From Eubacterium sp. (lineage in GTDB: Bacteria > Bacillota > Clostridia > Lachnospirales > Lachnospiraceae): DNA of 64,000 nucleotides. Numbering within the stretch: position 1 is the first letter of the stretch; each line of letters begins with the position of its first letter. The stretch is from NCBI GenBank assembly GCA_017619835.1, contig JAFZRN010000029.1, positions 62,001-126,000 of the forward strand, in the 5' to 3' direction. The notes below the pieces were generated by a model. It searched no databases. It worked only from the letters and a program-made list of their open reading frames with translations, and was not told the origin of the DNA. The translations under genes were made by a program, and so were the position numbers. Positions 43,296 through 52,120 of this stretch are shown one piece after another.

Positions 43296-45284
43296 ATGTC
43301 AAAGAAGATTAAGACCATTATCTGTGCATCACTTGCTGCTGCAATGATGGTGAGTATGTGCGGCTGCGGAACCGGAAGTACCGGTAGCGAAAACGATGTG
43401 AAGGAAGAAGTTACAGAGGCAGTTACAGAGGCGACTGAGGAAACTTCCGAAGAACCGATCGAAGATTTTGCGGGAATTGAAAATGACATCCCGGAATTAA
43501 GATCTGTCATGGCATCAGCTGACGGACTCGGAGAGGACGCTATCTGCGGAACATGCTTCGGTATGAATGAATTCTATGACGGCTATGTTCTGAATCTGAT
43601 AAAGAAACATTTTAATGCGGTTACTCTTGAAAATGAGCTCAAGATGGATGCGATGTTCGGCTATAACAATGACGCCCCGCCATCGGGAAGCATTCATGAG
43701 GAAGAGCTTAACGGCGAGAAGATCATGGTCCCGACTCTTGATCATTCAAGAGCAGACGGAGTCCTTGATAAGATCAAGGAGTGGAATGATGCTCATCCGA
43801 GTAAGTTCATAAAGATAAGAGGCCACGTTCTCGTATGGCATTCACAGGCTCCGGAGTGGTTCTTCCATAAGGATTATGATAAGTCCAAGGACTATGTGTC
43901 CAAGGAAGAGATGGATAAGCGCCAGGAGTGGTATATAAAGACTCTTCTTGAGTATTATACAGGCGAAGGAAGTAAGTATCAGGGAATGTTCTATGGCTGG
44001 GATGTTGTAAATGAAGCTATAAGCGACAACACCGGATCCTACAGGACGGATACAGAGCCGGGAAATGACCAGCTTTCCGATTCAACCCACGGAAGCAAGT
44101 CCAGCTGGTGGAAGGTATACGGAAGTAATGAATTCATAATCAATGCATTTAAGTATGCCAATAAGTATGCACCCGCCGACCTCGAGCTCTATTATAATGA
44201 TTACAATGAATGTGATGCCAAGAAATCACAGGGCATCATTGAGCTTATAAATGCGGTCAAGGCTGCAGACGGAACCAGGATCGACGGCTTCGGAATGCAG
44301 GGGCACTATACCGTAAATGCACCGTCAGTCGATCAGATCGAGACAGCAGCAAGAGCTTATGCCGAGGTTGTAGACAAGGTTATGCTCACAGAGCTTGACG
44401 TTAAGGTCAGCGCACTGTTTGACGGAACAAAGGATGCGCTTCCCGCCGAATATGCAAGACAGGCAGCATATTACAGTTCGATATATGAGCTCTTCAAGAG
44501 ACTTAAGAACGAAGACGGCATCAATGTATCAGGTATCACCGTCTGGGGTGTTATCGATACCTATTCATGGCTTCAGTCACAGAGTAATGTAGGCGGCGGA
44601 GCTTCAGGTACGATCCTTCAGTGCCCGCTTCTCTTTGACGGAGATTATAAGGCTAAGCCATGTTTCTGGGCAATCCTTGATCCTACCACGGTGGATGCTT
44701 CGATTCTTGAGGTTAAGAGACCTGAGATCACGATCACGAAGGGTACAGCCACTATCGATGGTTCTGTTGAAGACGCATGGAATGACAGGGAAGAGATACC
44801 TCTTGATATAATCGTCCAGAAGTCAGACGCTACTTGTACGGCAAAACTCATGTGGGATGAGGAATATCTCTATGTGCTTATGGATGTCAAGGACGCCACT
44901 CTGAATGATGACAGCGAAAATGAGTGGGAGCAGGATTCAATCGAAGTATTCATCGATGAGAATAATGCAAGGAGCGGCTCTTATGATGCAGATGATAAGC
45001 AGTACAGAGTAAGCTTCAATGATAAGCACAGCTTCAATGGTGAGAAATGTCTTGAAGAGAATATGCAGGCTGCAGTAGTGATCACTGACGGAGGCTATAT
45101 GGTTGAGGCTGCATTTAAGTGGACAGATATCACTCCGGCTGACGGAACCGAGATCAGTCTTGAGCTTCAGGTAAATGATGCTTCATCGGCAGGCTCCAGA
45201 ACCGGAACATTAAGCTGGGCAGATGATACGGGAACATGTTATATGAACCCTTCGATGCTCGGACATGCCAAACTTTCGGAGTAA
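43296..45284 (+). CDS. GH10 endo-1,4-beta-xylanase lipoprotein with CBM9-like domain
   Basis: A 662-residue exported enzyme. The signal peptide ends in Cys22/Cys24 (SMCGCG), an imperfect lipobox, followed by an acidic Thr/Glu-rich linker. The GH10 barrel (about residues 70-460) has acid/base E240 in WDVVNEAIS and nucleophile E366 in LTELDVK. Residues about 478-660 are a CBM9-like module (GSVEDAWND, MWDEEYLYVLMDVKD). It is the only secreted hydrolase in the locus, so it must supply the oligomers taken up by the importer. AAACGGAGGA before the ATG is a good start signal. Confidence 0.93.
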   Translation: MSKKIKTIICASLAAAMMVSMCGCGTGSTGSENDVKEEVTEAVTEATEETSEEPIEDFAGIENDIPELRSVMASADGLGEDAICGTCFGMNEFYDGYVLNLIKKHFNAVTLENELKMDAMFGYNNDAPPSGSIHEEELNGEKIMVPTLDHSRADGVLDKIKEWNDAHPSKFIKIRGHVLVWHSQAPEWFFHKDYDKSKDYVSKEEMDKRQEWYIKTLLEYYTGEGSKYQGMFYGWDVVNEAISDNTGSYRTDTEPGNDQLSDSTHGSKSSWWKVYGSNEFIINAFKYANKYAPADLELYYNDYNECDAKKSQGIIELINAVKAADGTRIDGFGMQGHYTVNAPSVDQIETAARAYAEVVDKVMLTELDVKVSALFDGTKDALPAEYARQAAYYSSIYELFKRLKNEDGINVSGITVWGVIDTYSWLQSQSNVGGGASGTILQCPLLFDGDYKAKPCFWAILDPTTVDASILEVKRPEITITKGTATIDGSVEDAWNDREEIPLDIIVQKSDATCTAKLMWDEEYLYVLMDVKDATLNDDSENEWEQDSIEVFIDENNARSGSYDADDKQYRVSFNDKHSFNGEKCLEENMQAAVVITDGGYMVEAAFKWTDITPADGTEISLELQVNDASSAGSRTGTLSWADDTGTCYMNPSMLGHAKLSE

Positions 45285-45312
45285 TAGGCAAAACCTATAA
45301 CAGAGTATAATT

Positions 45313-45350
45313 ATTAGGGATTAGACATATAATCGCTCATGGTTTATTAT
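45313..45350 (+). promoter_or_regulatory. metY promoter with shared upstream motif
   Basis: ATTAGGGATTAGACA (45313-45327) contains TTAGAC (45321-45326) as a -35, followed 18 bases later by TATTAT (45345-45350). The same motif with one change and the same -10 spacing stands before the AhpD-like gene at 55846, at an equal distance from the start codon. Confidence 0.5.
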
Positions 45351-45400
45351 CTTCTCAACAAAGGTTAAACAAATGATCAAAAAGAGAGGAGAACAAAATC

Positions 45401-46684
45401 ATGAGCGATTATAAATTTGAAACCTTACAGGTACACTTTGGACAGGAACAGGCAGACCCCACAACAGATTCGAGGGCAGTTCCCATTTATCAGACAACTT
45501 CCTATGTATTCCATAACAGCAAGCATGCTGCAGACCGTTTCGGACTTGCAGATGCAGGAAACATATACGGAAGACTTACGAACACCACACAGGATGTTCT
45601 TGAGAGAAGACTTGCAGCACTTGAAGGCGGAAGCGCAGCACTTGCTCTTGCATCAGGAGCAGCAGCTATCACATATACGATAGAGGCTCTTGCAGCTAAC
45701 GGTGGTCACATAGTTTCACAGAAGACTATCTACGGTGGAAGCTATAACCTCCTTTCACACACACTTCCTCAGTACGGAATAACCACTACATTTGTGGATA
45801 TCCATAATCACAGCGAGGTAGAAGCTGCTATACAGGAAAATACCAGAGCACTTTATCTTGAGACACTCGGCAACCCCAACAGCGACATCCCCGATATCGA
45901 AGCTCTTTCAGAGATAGCTCATAAGCATGGTATCCCGCTTGTGATCGATAATACATTCGGTACACCTTATCTTATCAGACCTTTTGAGCATGGCGCAGAT
46001 ATCGTAGTTCATTCAGCTACCAAGTTCATCGGCGGACACGGAACAACACTCGGCGGTGTAATTATCGAATCAGGTAAGTTCGACTGGAGTGCAGGAGGAA
46101 AGTATCCTCAGATCGCATCTCCGAATCCGAGCTATCATGGAGTATCCTTCTATGATGTAGTAGGACCGGCTGCATTTGTTACATATATAAGAGCAATACT
46201 CTTAAGAGATACAGGTGCAACACTTGCTCCGTTCAGCGCATTCCTTCTGCTTCAGGGTACTGAGACACTTTCACTCAGACTCGAGAGACATGCAGAGAAT
46301 ACAAAGAAGGTAGTTGAGTACCTTGCAAATCATCCACTGGTTGAGAAGGTAAACCATCCTTCACTTCCGGATCATCCTCAGTATGATCTTTATAAGAAAT
46401 ATTTCCCTAACGGCGGCGGATCGATCTTCACATTTGAGATTAAGGGCGGCCAGGAAGAAGCATGGAAGTTCATCGATAACCTTAAAATATTCTCACTTCT
46501 TGCAAACGTTGCAGATGTTAAGAGTCTTGTTATCCATCCGGCTTCCACAACACATTCACAGCTCTCCGAAGCTGAGCTTCTGGATCAGGGCATCAAGCCT
46601 AATACGATCCGTCTCTCAATCGGAACAGAGCATATAGACGATATCATTGCCGACCTTGAAAAAGGTTTTGATGCAATCAGATAG
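45401..46684 (+). CDS. metY: O-acetylhomoserine sulfhydrylase (homocysteine synthase)
   Basis: A 427-residue PLP enzyme of the Cys/Met metabolism family. The Schiff-base lysine is K208 in VVHSATKFIGGHGT; length and the insertion around residues 220-250 (GKFDWSAGGKYP) mark the MetY branch rather than cystathionine synthases. It makes homocysteine from O-acetylhomoserine and sulfide. AGAGGAG precedes the ATG. It faces the LysR gene convergently and begins the sulfur region, just after the xylanase. Confidence 0.93.
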   Translation: MSDYKFETLQVHFGQEQADPTTDSRAVPIYQTTSYVFHNSKHAADRFGLADAGNIYGRLTNTTQDVLERRLAALEGGSAALALASGAAAITYTIEALAANGGHIVSQKTIYGGSYNLLSHTLPQYGITTTFVDIHNHSEVEAAIQENTRALYLETLGNPNSDIPDIEALSEIAHKHGIPLVIDNTFGTPYLIRPFEHGADIVVHSATKFIGGHGTTLGGVIIESGKFDWSAGGKYPQIASPNPSYHGVSFYDVVGPAAFVTYIRAILLRDTGATLAPFSAFLLLQGTETLSLRLERHAENTKKVVEYLANHPLVEKVNHPSLPDHPQYDLYKKYFPNGGGSIFTFEIKGGQEEAWKFIDNLKIFSLLANVADVKSLVIHPASTTHSQLSEAELLDQGIKPNTIRLSIGTEHIDDIIADLEKGFDAIR

Positions 46685-46712
46685 ATAAACCATAAACAAA
46701 AATGCCATTTGA

Positions 46713-47615
46713 TCAGCGGGGAGACAACCTCCTGAGAATTTCGATATATTCATTAGTTAGGCCGGATGGGTGGATGGCTGATGGTAATATGTACCCGATT
46801 TCCATATAGTCATCTACCAGAAGAGGTCTTGCGACAATATTCGGTCCATTAAGTTCCTCGCTGATGACACCACTGCAGATGGTGTAACCGTTCATGCCGA
46901 TAAGCAGATTAAAAAGGGTAGCCCTGTCACGTACAAGCAGCTCCTTGTCACAGTCCATGGTGCTCATGATCTCCTCTGAGAAATAGAAGGAGTTGTGGCT
47001 GCCCTGTTCATATGAAAGCCTTGGAAAAGGCTTCAGGTCATCGAGCGTGATCTGCTTAAATCCGGCAAGCGGTGAATCTTTGCCAACAAAAACATGAGGC
47101 TTTGCGCGAAAGAGCGGCTCGAAAATGAGTCCGTTATCGCGCAAAGTCTTTTTTATTACTGTCTCATTAAAACGGTTTATATAGATGATCCCAATCTCAC
47201 TCCTCAGGTGCGATACGTCATCGATTATGTTATAGGTCTGGGTTTCTCTCATATGGAATTCATATTTATCACCGCCATATTCCTTAAGAAGCTCTACAAA
47301 GGCCTCCACGACAAAGGAGTAGTGCTGCGAGGATACACAGAAGCGAAGCTTTCCCCTGTTGGTACCGGCATATCTTTCATCGATAAGATCCGTCTGCTCG
47401 AGGACCTGCCTTGCATAGCCTAAGAATTCCTCACCCTCCGGAGTTACTTCGATACCCTTCTTGCTTCTTTTGAATATGATAACACCGTATTCCTTCTCCA
47501 GCTCCTGGATGGCGGAGGTCAGGCTGGGCTGGGCAATATAGAGAGTTTTGGCGGCTTCGGTGATATTTCCCGTATCGGCAACAGTTACTGCATATCTAAG
47601 CTGTTTTAATGTCAT
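46713..47615 (-). CDS. LysR-family regulator of methionine genes
   Basis: A 300-residue LysR-type regulator with an N-terminal winged helix (TLKQLRYAVTVADTGNITEAAKTLYIAQPSLTSAIQELEKE) and a C-terminal two-lobe effector domain. It is transcribed away from metE, the usual arrangement for a LysR protein and its target, and a palindrome lies between them. By analogy with MetR/MtaR/CmbR proteins it may sense homocysteine or O-acetylserine; this is inference from context. Confidence 0.9.
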   Translation of the reverse strand: MTLKQLRYAVTVADTGNITEAAKTLYIAQPSLTSAIQELEKEYGVIIFKRSKKGIEVTPEGEEFLGYARQVLEQTDLIDERYAGTNRGKLRFCVSSQHYSFVVEAFVELLKEYGGDKYEFHMRETQTYNIIDDVSHLRSEIGIIYINRFNETVIKKTLRDNGLIFEPLFRAKPHVFVGKDSPLAGFKQITLDDLKPFPRLSYEQGSHNSFYFSEEIMSTMDCDKELLVRDRATLFNLLIGMNGYTICSGVISEELNGPNIVARPLLVDDYMEIGYILPSAIHPSGLTNEYIEILRRLSPR

Positions 47616-47671
47616 GGTTATAATTGCTCCTTATAACAAATAATAGATAGTGGCTATAATATATCATAAAC

Positions 47672-47688
47672 CATAGATTAAATCTATG
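47672..47688. promoter_or_regulatory. LysR-type operator between the regulator and metE
   Basis: CATAGATTAAATCTATG is a perfect palindrome with 8-base arms around one A, centred about 66 bases before the predicted metE transcription start. It contains T-N11-A and resembles the streptococcal MET box (TATAGTTT-x-AAACTATA). Confidence 0.6.
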
Positions 47689-47710
47689 AAAAGTTAAACA
47701 TTTTAAATAT

Positions 47711-47739
47711 TTTACCTATCATAAGGATGGGCTTATACT
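47711..47739 (+). promoter_or_regulatory. metE: metE promoter
   Basis: TTTACC (47711-47716), 17 bases, TATACT (47734-47739), about 31 bases before the metE start codon. The weak -35 fits activation from the palindrome upstream. Confidence 0.6.
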
Positions 47740-47769
47740 CGTAAAAAAAGATGAAAGGAAGTTACGGAT

Positions 47770-50073
47770 ATGAAAACATCAGTGATAGGATTTCCGAGAA
47801 TAGGAAAAAACAGAGAGCTTAAGTTTGCTTCTGAAAGATACTTTAAAAATGAGATAAACGAGACTGTTCTTGAAGGAGTAGCTAAGGAGCTCAGGACCTA
47901 CGGTCTTCAGAAACAGAAGGAGGCAGGAATCAGCTTCATCTCATCAAATGATTTCTCATTTTATGATAATGTTCTGGATACCGCATTTCTCTTTAATGTA
48001 GTACCGGCAAGATATAAGGAGCTTGGCTTAAGCGAGCTTGGAACATATTTCGCTCTTGCCAGAGGCTATCAGGGTGAAGAGGGAAATGTAAAGGCTCTTG
48101 CACTTAAGAAGTGGTTCAACACAAACTACCATTATCTTGTTCCCGAGATAGATGATGATACCGAGATAAAGCTTGTGGGTGATAAGCCCATAAAAGAATA
48201 TAAGGAAGCTAAGGAGCTTGGAATCGAGACTAAGACATCCCTTATCGGCCCCTTTACATTCTTAAAGCTTGCCAAATATACGGGAGCAAAGAAGGCTGAA
48301 GATTTCAGCGAAAAACTTACTGCTGAATATATAAAGCTCATCAGTGCACTTGGCGAAGCCGGAGCAGAGTGGATACAGTTCGAGGAACCGTATCTTGTAA
48401 GAGATATCGATGAGAAGAACCTTTCACTCTTTAAAAAGATCTACGAAGCAATCCTTGGAGATAAGGGTAACGTAAAGATCCTTCTTCAGACCTACTTCGG
48501 AGATATCAGGGATGTATATGATGAGGTTACGGCACTTAGCTTTGACGGAATCGGACTTGACTTTATCGAAGGAAGAAAGACACTCGAGCTTCTTAAGACC
48601 AAGGGCTTCCCGAAGGATAAGCTTCTCTTTGCGGGAGTAGTAAACGGCAAAAATATCTGGAAGAATAATTATGCAAAGACTCTGGATCTTCTGAAGGAGA
48701 TCAAGGGTATAGTTCCTGCTAATGAGGACGGCTCTTCAAATGTAGTTGTCGGCACATCCTGCTCACTTCTTCTTGTTCCTTACACTCTTGAGAGCGAGAC
48801 AAAGCTTTCAGAGGATTATACAAAGCATTTTGCATTTGCAGAGGAAAAGCTCGTTGAGCTATCTGAGCTTTCAAAGCTTTCCGATTATGCTGATAAGTCA
48901 AATGTCGCCGCAATCGATACATTTAAGAAGAACCAGGCACTCTTTACCGGAAGAGTAAACAGCAGGGACGATGCGGTCCTTAACAGAGTTGCAAATATCA
49001 GCGATTCAGATTATACTAGACTTCCGGAGTTTAATGAAAGAGAAAAGCTTCAGAAAGCAAGACTCGGATTACCGCTTTTCCCTACAACAACAATTGGTTC
49101 GTTCCCTCAGACCGCCGATGTAAGAAAGAACAGACAGCTTTTCAGAAAGGGCGAGATCACAAGGGACGAATATATAAGCTTCAATAAGAATAAGATCAAA
49201 GAATGCATAGCTCTTCAGGAAGAGATAGGACTTGATGTCATTGTACACGGCGAGTTCGAGCGTAATGACATGGTTGAATATTTCGGAGAGCATCTTTCGG
49301 GATATGTATTTACCGAGAAAGCCTGGGTTCAGTCCTACGGTACAAGATGCGTTAAGCCGCCTATCATCTGGGGCGATGTATCCCGTAAGGAGCCGATCAC
49401 TGTAGAGTGGTCAAAGTATGCAAAGAGCTGCACCGATAAGCCCGTAAAGGGAATGCTTACCGGTCCGGTGACCATACTTAACTGGTCATTCCCGAGGGAA
49501 GACATTTCCATAAAAGAAAGTACGCTGCAGATCGCGCTTGCCATCCGTGATGAGGTGCTGGATCTTGAAGCAAACGGGATCGATATCATTCAGATAGATG
49601 AGGCAGCGCTTCGCGAGAAGCTGCCTTTAAGAAAGTCTGACTGGTACAGTGAGTATCTTGACTGGGCAATCCCGGCATTCCGTCTCGTACACAGCGGTGT
49701 TAAGCCCGAGACCCAGATCCATACACATATGTGCTACAGTGAGTTCACGGATATCATTCCCGCGATCGATGCGATGGATGCGGATGTCATCACCTTTGAG
49801 GCTTCACGTTCGGACCTTCAGATCCTTGATTCTTTGAAGGAAAATAACTTCAAGACAGAAGTAGGTCCCGGTGTCTATGATATTCACAGCCCGAGAGTTC
49901 CCTCTGTGGATGAGATTGTGACTGCTCTAACAAAGATGCGTGATAAGATTGAAGACAGTAAGCTCTGGGTTAATCCCGACTGCGGTCTTAAGACAAGAGG
50001 AGACGTTGAGACAAAGGCAAGTCTCATCAATCTTGTGGAGGCTGCGAAGATTATACGTAATACCCCGGTATAG
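47770..50073 (+). CDS. metE: Cobalamin-independent methionine synthase
   Basis: A 767-residue enzyme of standard length that transfers the methyl group of 5-methyltetrahydropteroyltriglutamate to homocysteine. The N-terminal half starts [17 protein letters not shown]; the C-terminal catalytic half has the IGSFPQT start, the zinc ligands in HTHMCYSEF and NPDCGLKTR, and [21 protein letters not shown] lies before the ATG. The metF gene follows by 22 bases, so methyl donor and acceptor enzymes are made together. Confidence 0.97.
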   Translation: MKTSVIGFPRIGKNRELKFASERYFKNEINETVLEGVAKELRTYGLQKQKEAGISFISSNDFSFYDNVLDTAFLFNVVPARYKELGLSELGTYFALARGYQGEEGNVKALALKKWFNTNYHYLVPEIDDDTEIKLVGDKPIKEYKEAKELGIETKTSLIGPFTFLKLAKYTGAKKAEDFSEKLTAEYIKLISALGEAGAEWIQFEEPYLVRDIDEKNLSLFKKIYEAILGDKGNVKILLQTYFGDIRDVYDEVTALSFDGIGLDFIEGRKTLELLKTKGFPKDKLLFAGVVNGKNIWKNNYAKTLDLLKEIKGIVPANEDGSSNVVVGTSCSLLLVPYTLESETKLSEDYTKHFAFAEEKLVELSELSKLSDYADKSNVAAIDTFKKNQALFTGRVNSRDDAVLNRVANISDSDYTRLPEFNEREKLQKARLGLPLFPTTTIGSFPQTADVRKNRQLFRKGEITRDEYISFNKNKIKECIALQEEIGLDVIVHGEFERNDMVEYFGEHLSGYVFTEKAWVQSYGTRCVKPPIIWGDVSRKEPITVEWSKYAKSCTDKPVKGMLTGPVTILNWSFPREDISIKESTLQIALAIRDEVLDLEANGIDIIQIDEAALREKLPLRKSDWYSEYLDWAIPAFRLVHSGVKPETQIHTHMCYSEFTDIIPAIDAMDADVITFEASRSDLQILDSLKENNFKTEVGPGVYDIHSPRVPSVDEIVTALTKMRDKIEDSKLWVNPDCGLKTRGDVETKASLINLVEAAKIIRNTPV

Positions 50074-50095
50074 AAGTTTTATGAGGTAAAAGATT

Positions 50096-50956
50096 TTGAA
50101 AGTAAGTGATATGTACAAAACCAAAAACAGAACTCTCTCCTTTGAGATATTCCCGCCGAAGAAGGATACCGAGCTGGAGAATATCGATGAGACACTGGAG
50201 ATACTCTGTGAGCTTAAGCCTGATTTTATCAGCGTTACCTTCGGTGCAGGCGGAAGTGTGAACCGTAACAGGACCATAAAGCTTGCAAAGAAGATAAAGG
50301 ATAAATATCATGTAGAGCCGGTGGTTCATCTCACCTGCCTTCATTATGATAAGGATGAGATCGACAGCTTTGCAAGAGAGATGCAGAGTGAGGGCATTGA
50401 GAATATCCTGGCCTTAAGAGGTGACAGAACCCCGAAGGCCCAGGAGAAGAATGTATTCCTGCATGCTTCGGATCTTATAGAATACCTTAAGCCGAATTAT
50501 GATTTTGATTTTCTGGGAGCCTGCTATCCCGAGCTTCATCCCGAGTCGGAGAACAGGATAAAGGAGATAAAGCAGCTTAAGAAAAAGGTTGATGCGGGAG
50601 CTTCAACACTTCTCAGCCAGCTTTTCTTCGATAATGATATGTTCTTTAGATTCTGCGAGGACTGTAAGCTTGCAGATATAGATGTGCCCATAGTTCCGGG
50701 AGTAATGCCCGTAATAAATGCAGCACAGATCAAGAGGATGGTAAGCCTCTGTAATGCTTCCTTCCCCGAGAGATTCCAGAGAATAATCAACAGATATGAG
50801 AATAACAAAGAGGCTCTTTTCGACGCGGGAATGTCCTACGCACTGAGCCAGATAATAGACCTCCTGGTAAGCGATATCCCCGGAATTCATCTATATACGA
50901 TGAATAATCCCACCGTCGCAAGAAGAATCTGCGAAGGAATAAAGAATATCGTATAG
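50096..50956 (+). CDS. metF: 5,10-Methylenetetrahydrofolate reductase
   Basis: A 286-residue flavoprotein with the MetF landmarks SFEIFPPKKD (active-site Glu), SVTFGAGGS, HLTCLHYDKDE and ALRGD. It makes the 5-methyl-THF used by MetE. The start is TTG at 50096, supported by GAGG nine bases upstream; an ATG at 50111 would drop five residues and lacks a binding site. A strong terminator follows. Confidence 0.95.
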   Translation: MKVSDMYKTKNRTLSFEIFPPKKDTELENIDETLEILCELKPDFISVTFGAGGSVNRNRTIKLAKKIKDKYHVEPVVHLTCLHYDKDEIDSFAREMQSEGIENILALRGDRTPKAQEKNVFLHASDLIEYLKPNYDFDFLGACYPELHPESENRIKEIKQLKKKVDAGASTLLSQLFFDNDMFFRFCEDCKLADIDVPIVPGVMPVINAAQIKRMVSLCNASFPERFQRIINRYENNKEALFDAGMSYALSQIIDLLVSDIPGIHLYTMNNPTVARRICEGIKNIV

Positions 50957-50962
50957 AAATTT

Positions 50963-50992
50963 CGCCCGGCTTTAAGTCGGGCGTTTTTTTTG
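50963..50992 (+). terminator. Terminator of the metE-metF operon
   Basis: CGCCCGGC (50963-50970) pairs with GTCGGGCG (50976-50983, one G-U) around TTTAA, followed by eight T. Confidence 0.92.
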
Positions 50993-51052
50993 TTTTGTCC
51001 GGGCTCCGGAGTGTATTCATTTTTCCTATAACCAAGTATAGAATTCAAAGAT

Positions 51053-51116
51053 TTGCTTTTAACGAAAAGAAGTATTATAGTAGTCGCATAAGATAAAAAC
51101 CTACCAAAAAGGTAGG
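51053..51116 (+). promoter_or_regulatory. metQ promoter with CCTAC-N7-GTAGG operator
   Basis: TTGCTT (51053-51058), 17 bases, TATAGT (51076-51081). Just past the expected start of transcription lies CCTACC-AAAAA-GGTAGG (51100-51116), a perfect inverted repeat. The same CCTAC-N7-GTAGG arrangement occurs past the mccBA promoter at 53379-53399. The shape fits operators that I recall for Rrf2-type regulators (CymR/IscR) in Clostridia; the regulator itself is not in the window. Confidence 0.6.
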
Positions 51117-51134
51117 CGATAGGAGGAAAAAGAA

Positions 51135-52100
51135 ATGAGAAAGAAAATAGTAGCATTAGGAGTATCAATAGTATTAGCACTTGGAGTTATAGGATGCGGA
51201 TCATCTGATTCAAGTAAGGCTGAACCCACTACAGCCGAAGCAGTAACAGAGGAAGCAAAGAGTGAAGAAGCAGCGAGTGAGGACATCGCTTCTGAAGTAA
51301 ATGAAAATGATCAGCTTACAAGCGTAAACGAAAGCTCATCAAGTGATGCAGAATTTGTTTACACAGGAGATCCCGTAACCATCAAGGTCGGAGCAAATAT
51401 CACCCCACACTCCGAAGTACTTGAGCAGGCAAAACCGATCCTTGCAGAGCAGGGCATCACACTTGAGATAGTACAGCTTGAAGATGCTATCACACCTAAC
51501 ACAGGAGTTATCGAAGGAAGTCTCGATGCCAATTATTTCCAGCATGTTCCTTATCTTGAGCAATTCAATGAAGAGAACGGTTCGGATCTTGTATCTATCG
51601 GCGCAGTTCATTATGAGCCTTTCGGTGTATATGCAGGAAGAGTTTCAGATCTGAGTGAACTTCCGGATGGTGCAACAGTTGCAGTTCCCAATAACGTAAC
51701 AAATGAAGCAAGAGCACTTCTCTTACTTGCACAGGAGGGCATCCTCACACTTAAGGATGACGCCGGAATCGAAGCAACAGTAGCTGATATCGTAGATAAT
51801 CCTAAGAATATCCAGTTCAAGGAGCTTGCACCGGAGCAGCTTGTTAATGCTCTTCCTGATGTAGATGTTGCAGTCATCAACGGTAACTATGCTATAGAAG
51901 GCGGTCTCAGTGTTAAGGATGCACTTGCAGTAGAAGCAAATGACGGACTTGCAGCTCAGACCTATGGAAACATTGTAGCTACATCAGCTGATAAGCAGAA
52001 TGATGAGGCTCTCAAGGCACTTGTTTCAGTACTTCAGAGCAAGGCTATAAGTGATTATATCAAAGCAACCTATGATGGAGCAGTTGTTCCTTTATACTAA
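51135..52100 (+). CDS. metQ: MetQ/NlpA-type methionine-binding lipoprotein
   Basis: A 321-residue lipoprotein with lipobox VIGC (Cys21), an acidic Glu/Ser-rich spacer of about 55 residues and an NlpA-type binding domain (VGANITPHSEVLEQAKPIL, YFQHVPYLEQFNEENGSDL, VPNNVTNEARALLLL). It would deliver methionine or related thioethers to a MetNI transporter, encoded 5 kb away at 57320-59009 rather than adjacent. The separate operator suggests it is controlled apart from MetNI. AGGAGG lies before the ATG. Confidence 0.9.
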   Translation: MRKKIVALGVSIVLALGVIGCGSSDSSKAEPTTAEAVTEEAKSEEAASEDIASEVNENDQLTSVNESSSSDAEFVYTGDPVTIKVGANITPHSEVLEQAKPILAEQGITLEIVQLEDAITPNTGVIEGSLDANYFQHVPYLEQFNEENGSDLVSIGAVHYEPFGVYAGRVSDLSELPDGATVAVPNNVTNEARALLLLAQEGILTLKDDAGIEATVADIVDNPKNIQFKELAPEQLVNALPDVDVAVINGNYAIEGGLSVKDALAVEANDGLAAQTYGNIVATSADKQNDEALKALVSVLQSKAISDYIKATYDGAVVPLY

Positions 52101-52120
52101 GATATATACAGGTAAATGAC

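Noticed and set aside
45286-45300. Terminator after the xylanase gene
   Set aside because: ATAGG/CCTAT around CAAAA is only five pairs with no U-run.
47616-47769. SAM riboswitch or T-box before metE
   Set aside because: No S-box helices, T-box motif or terminator is visible; the leader from the predicted start is only about 25 bases.
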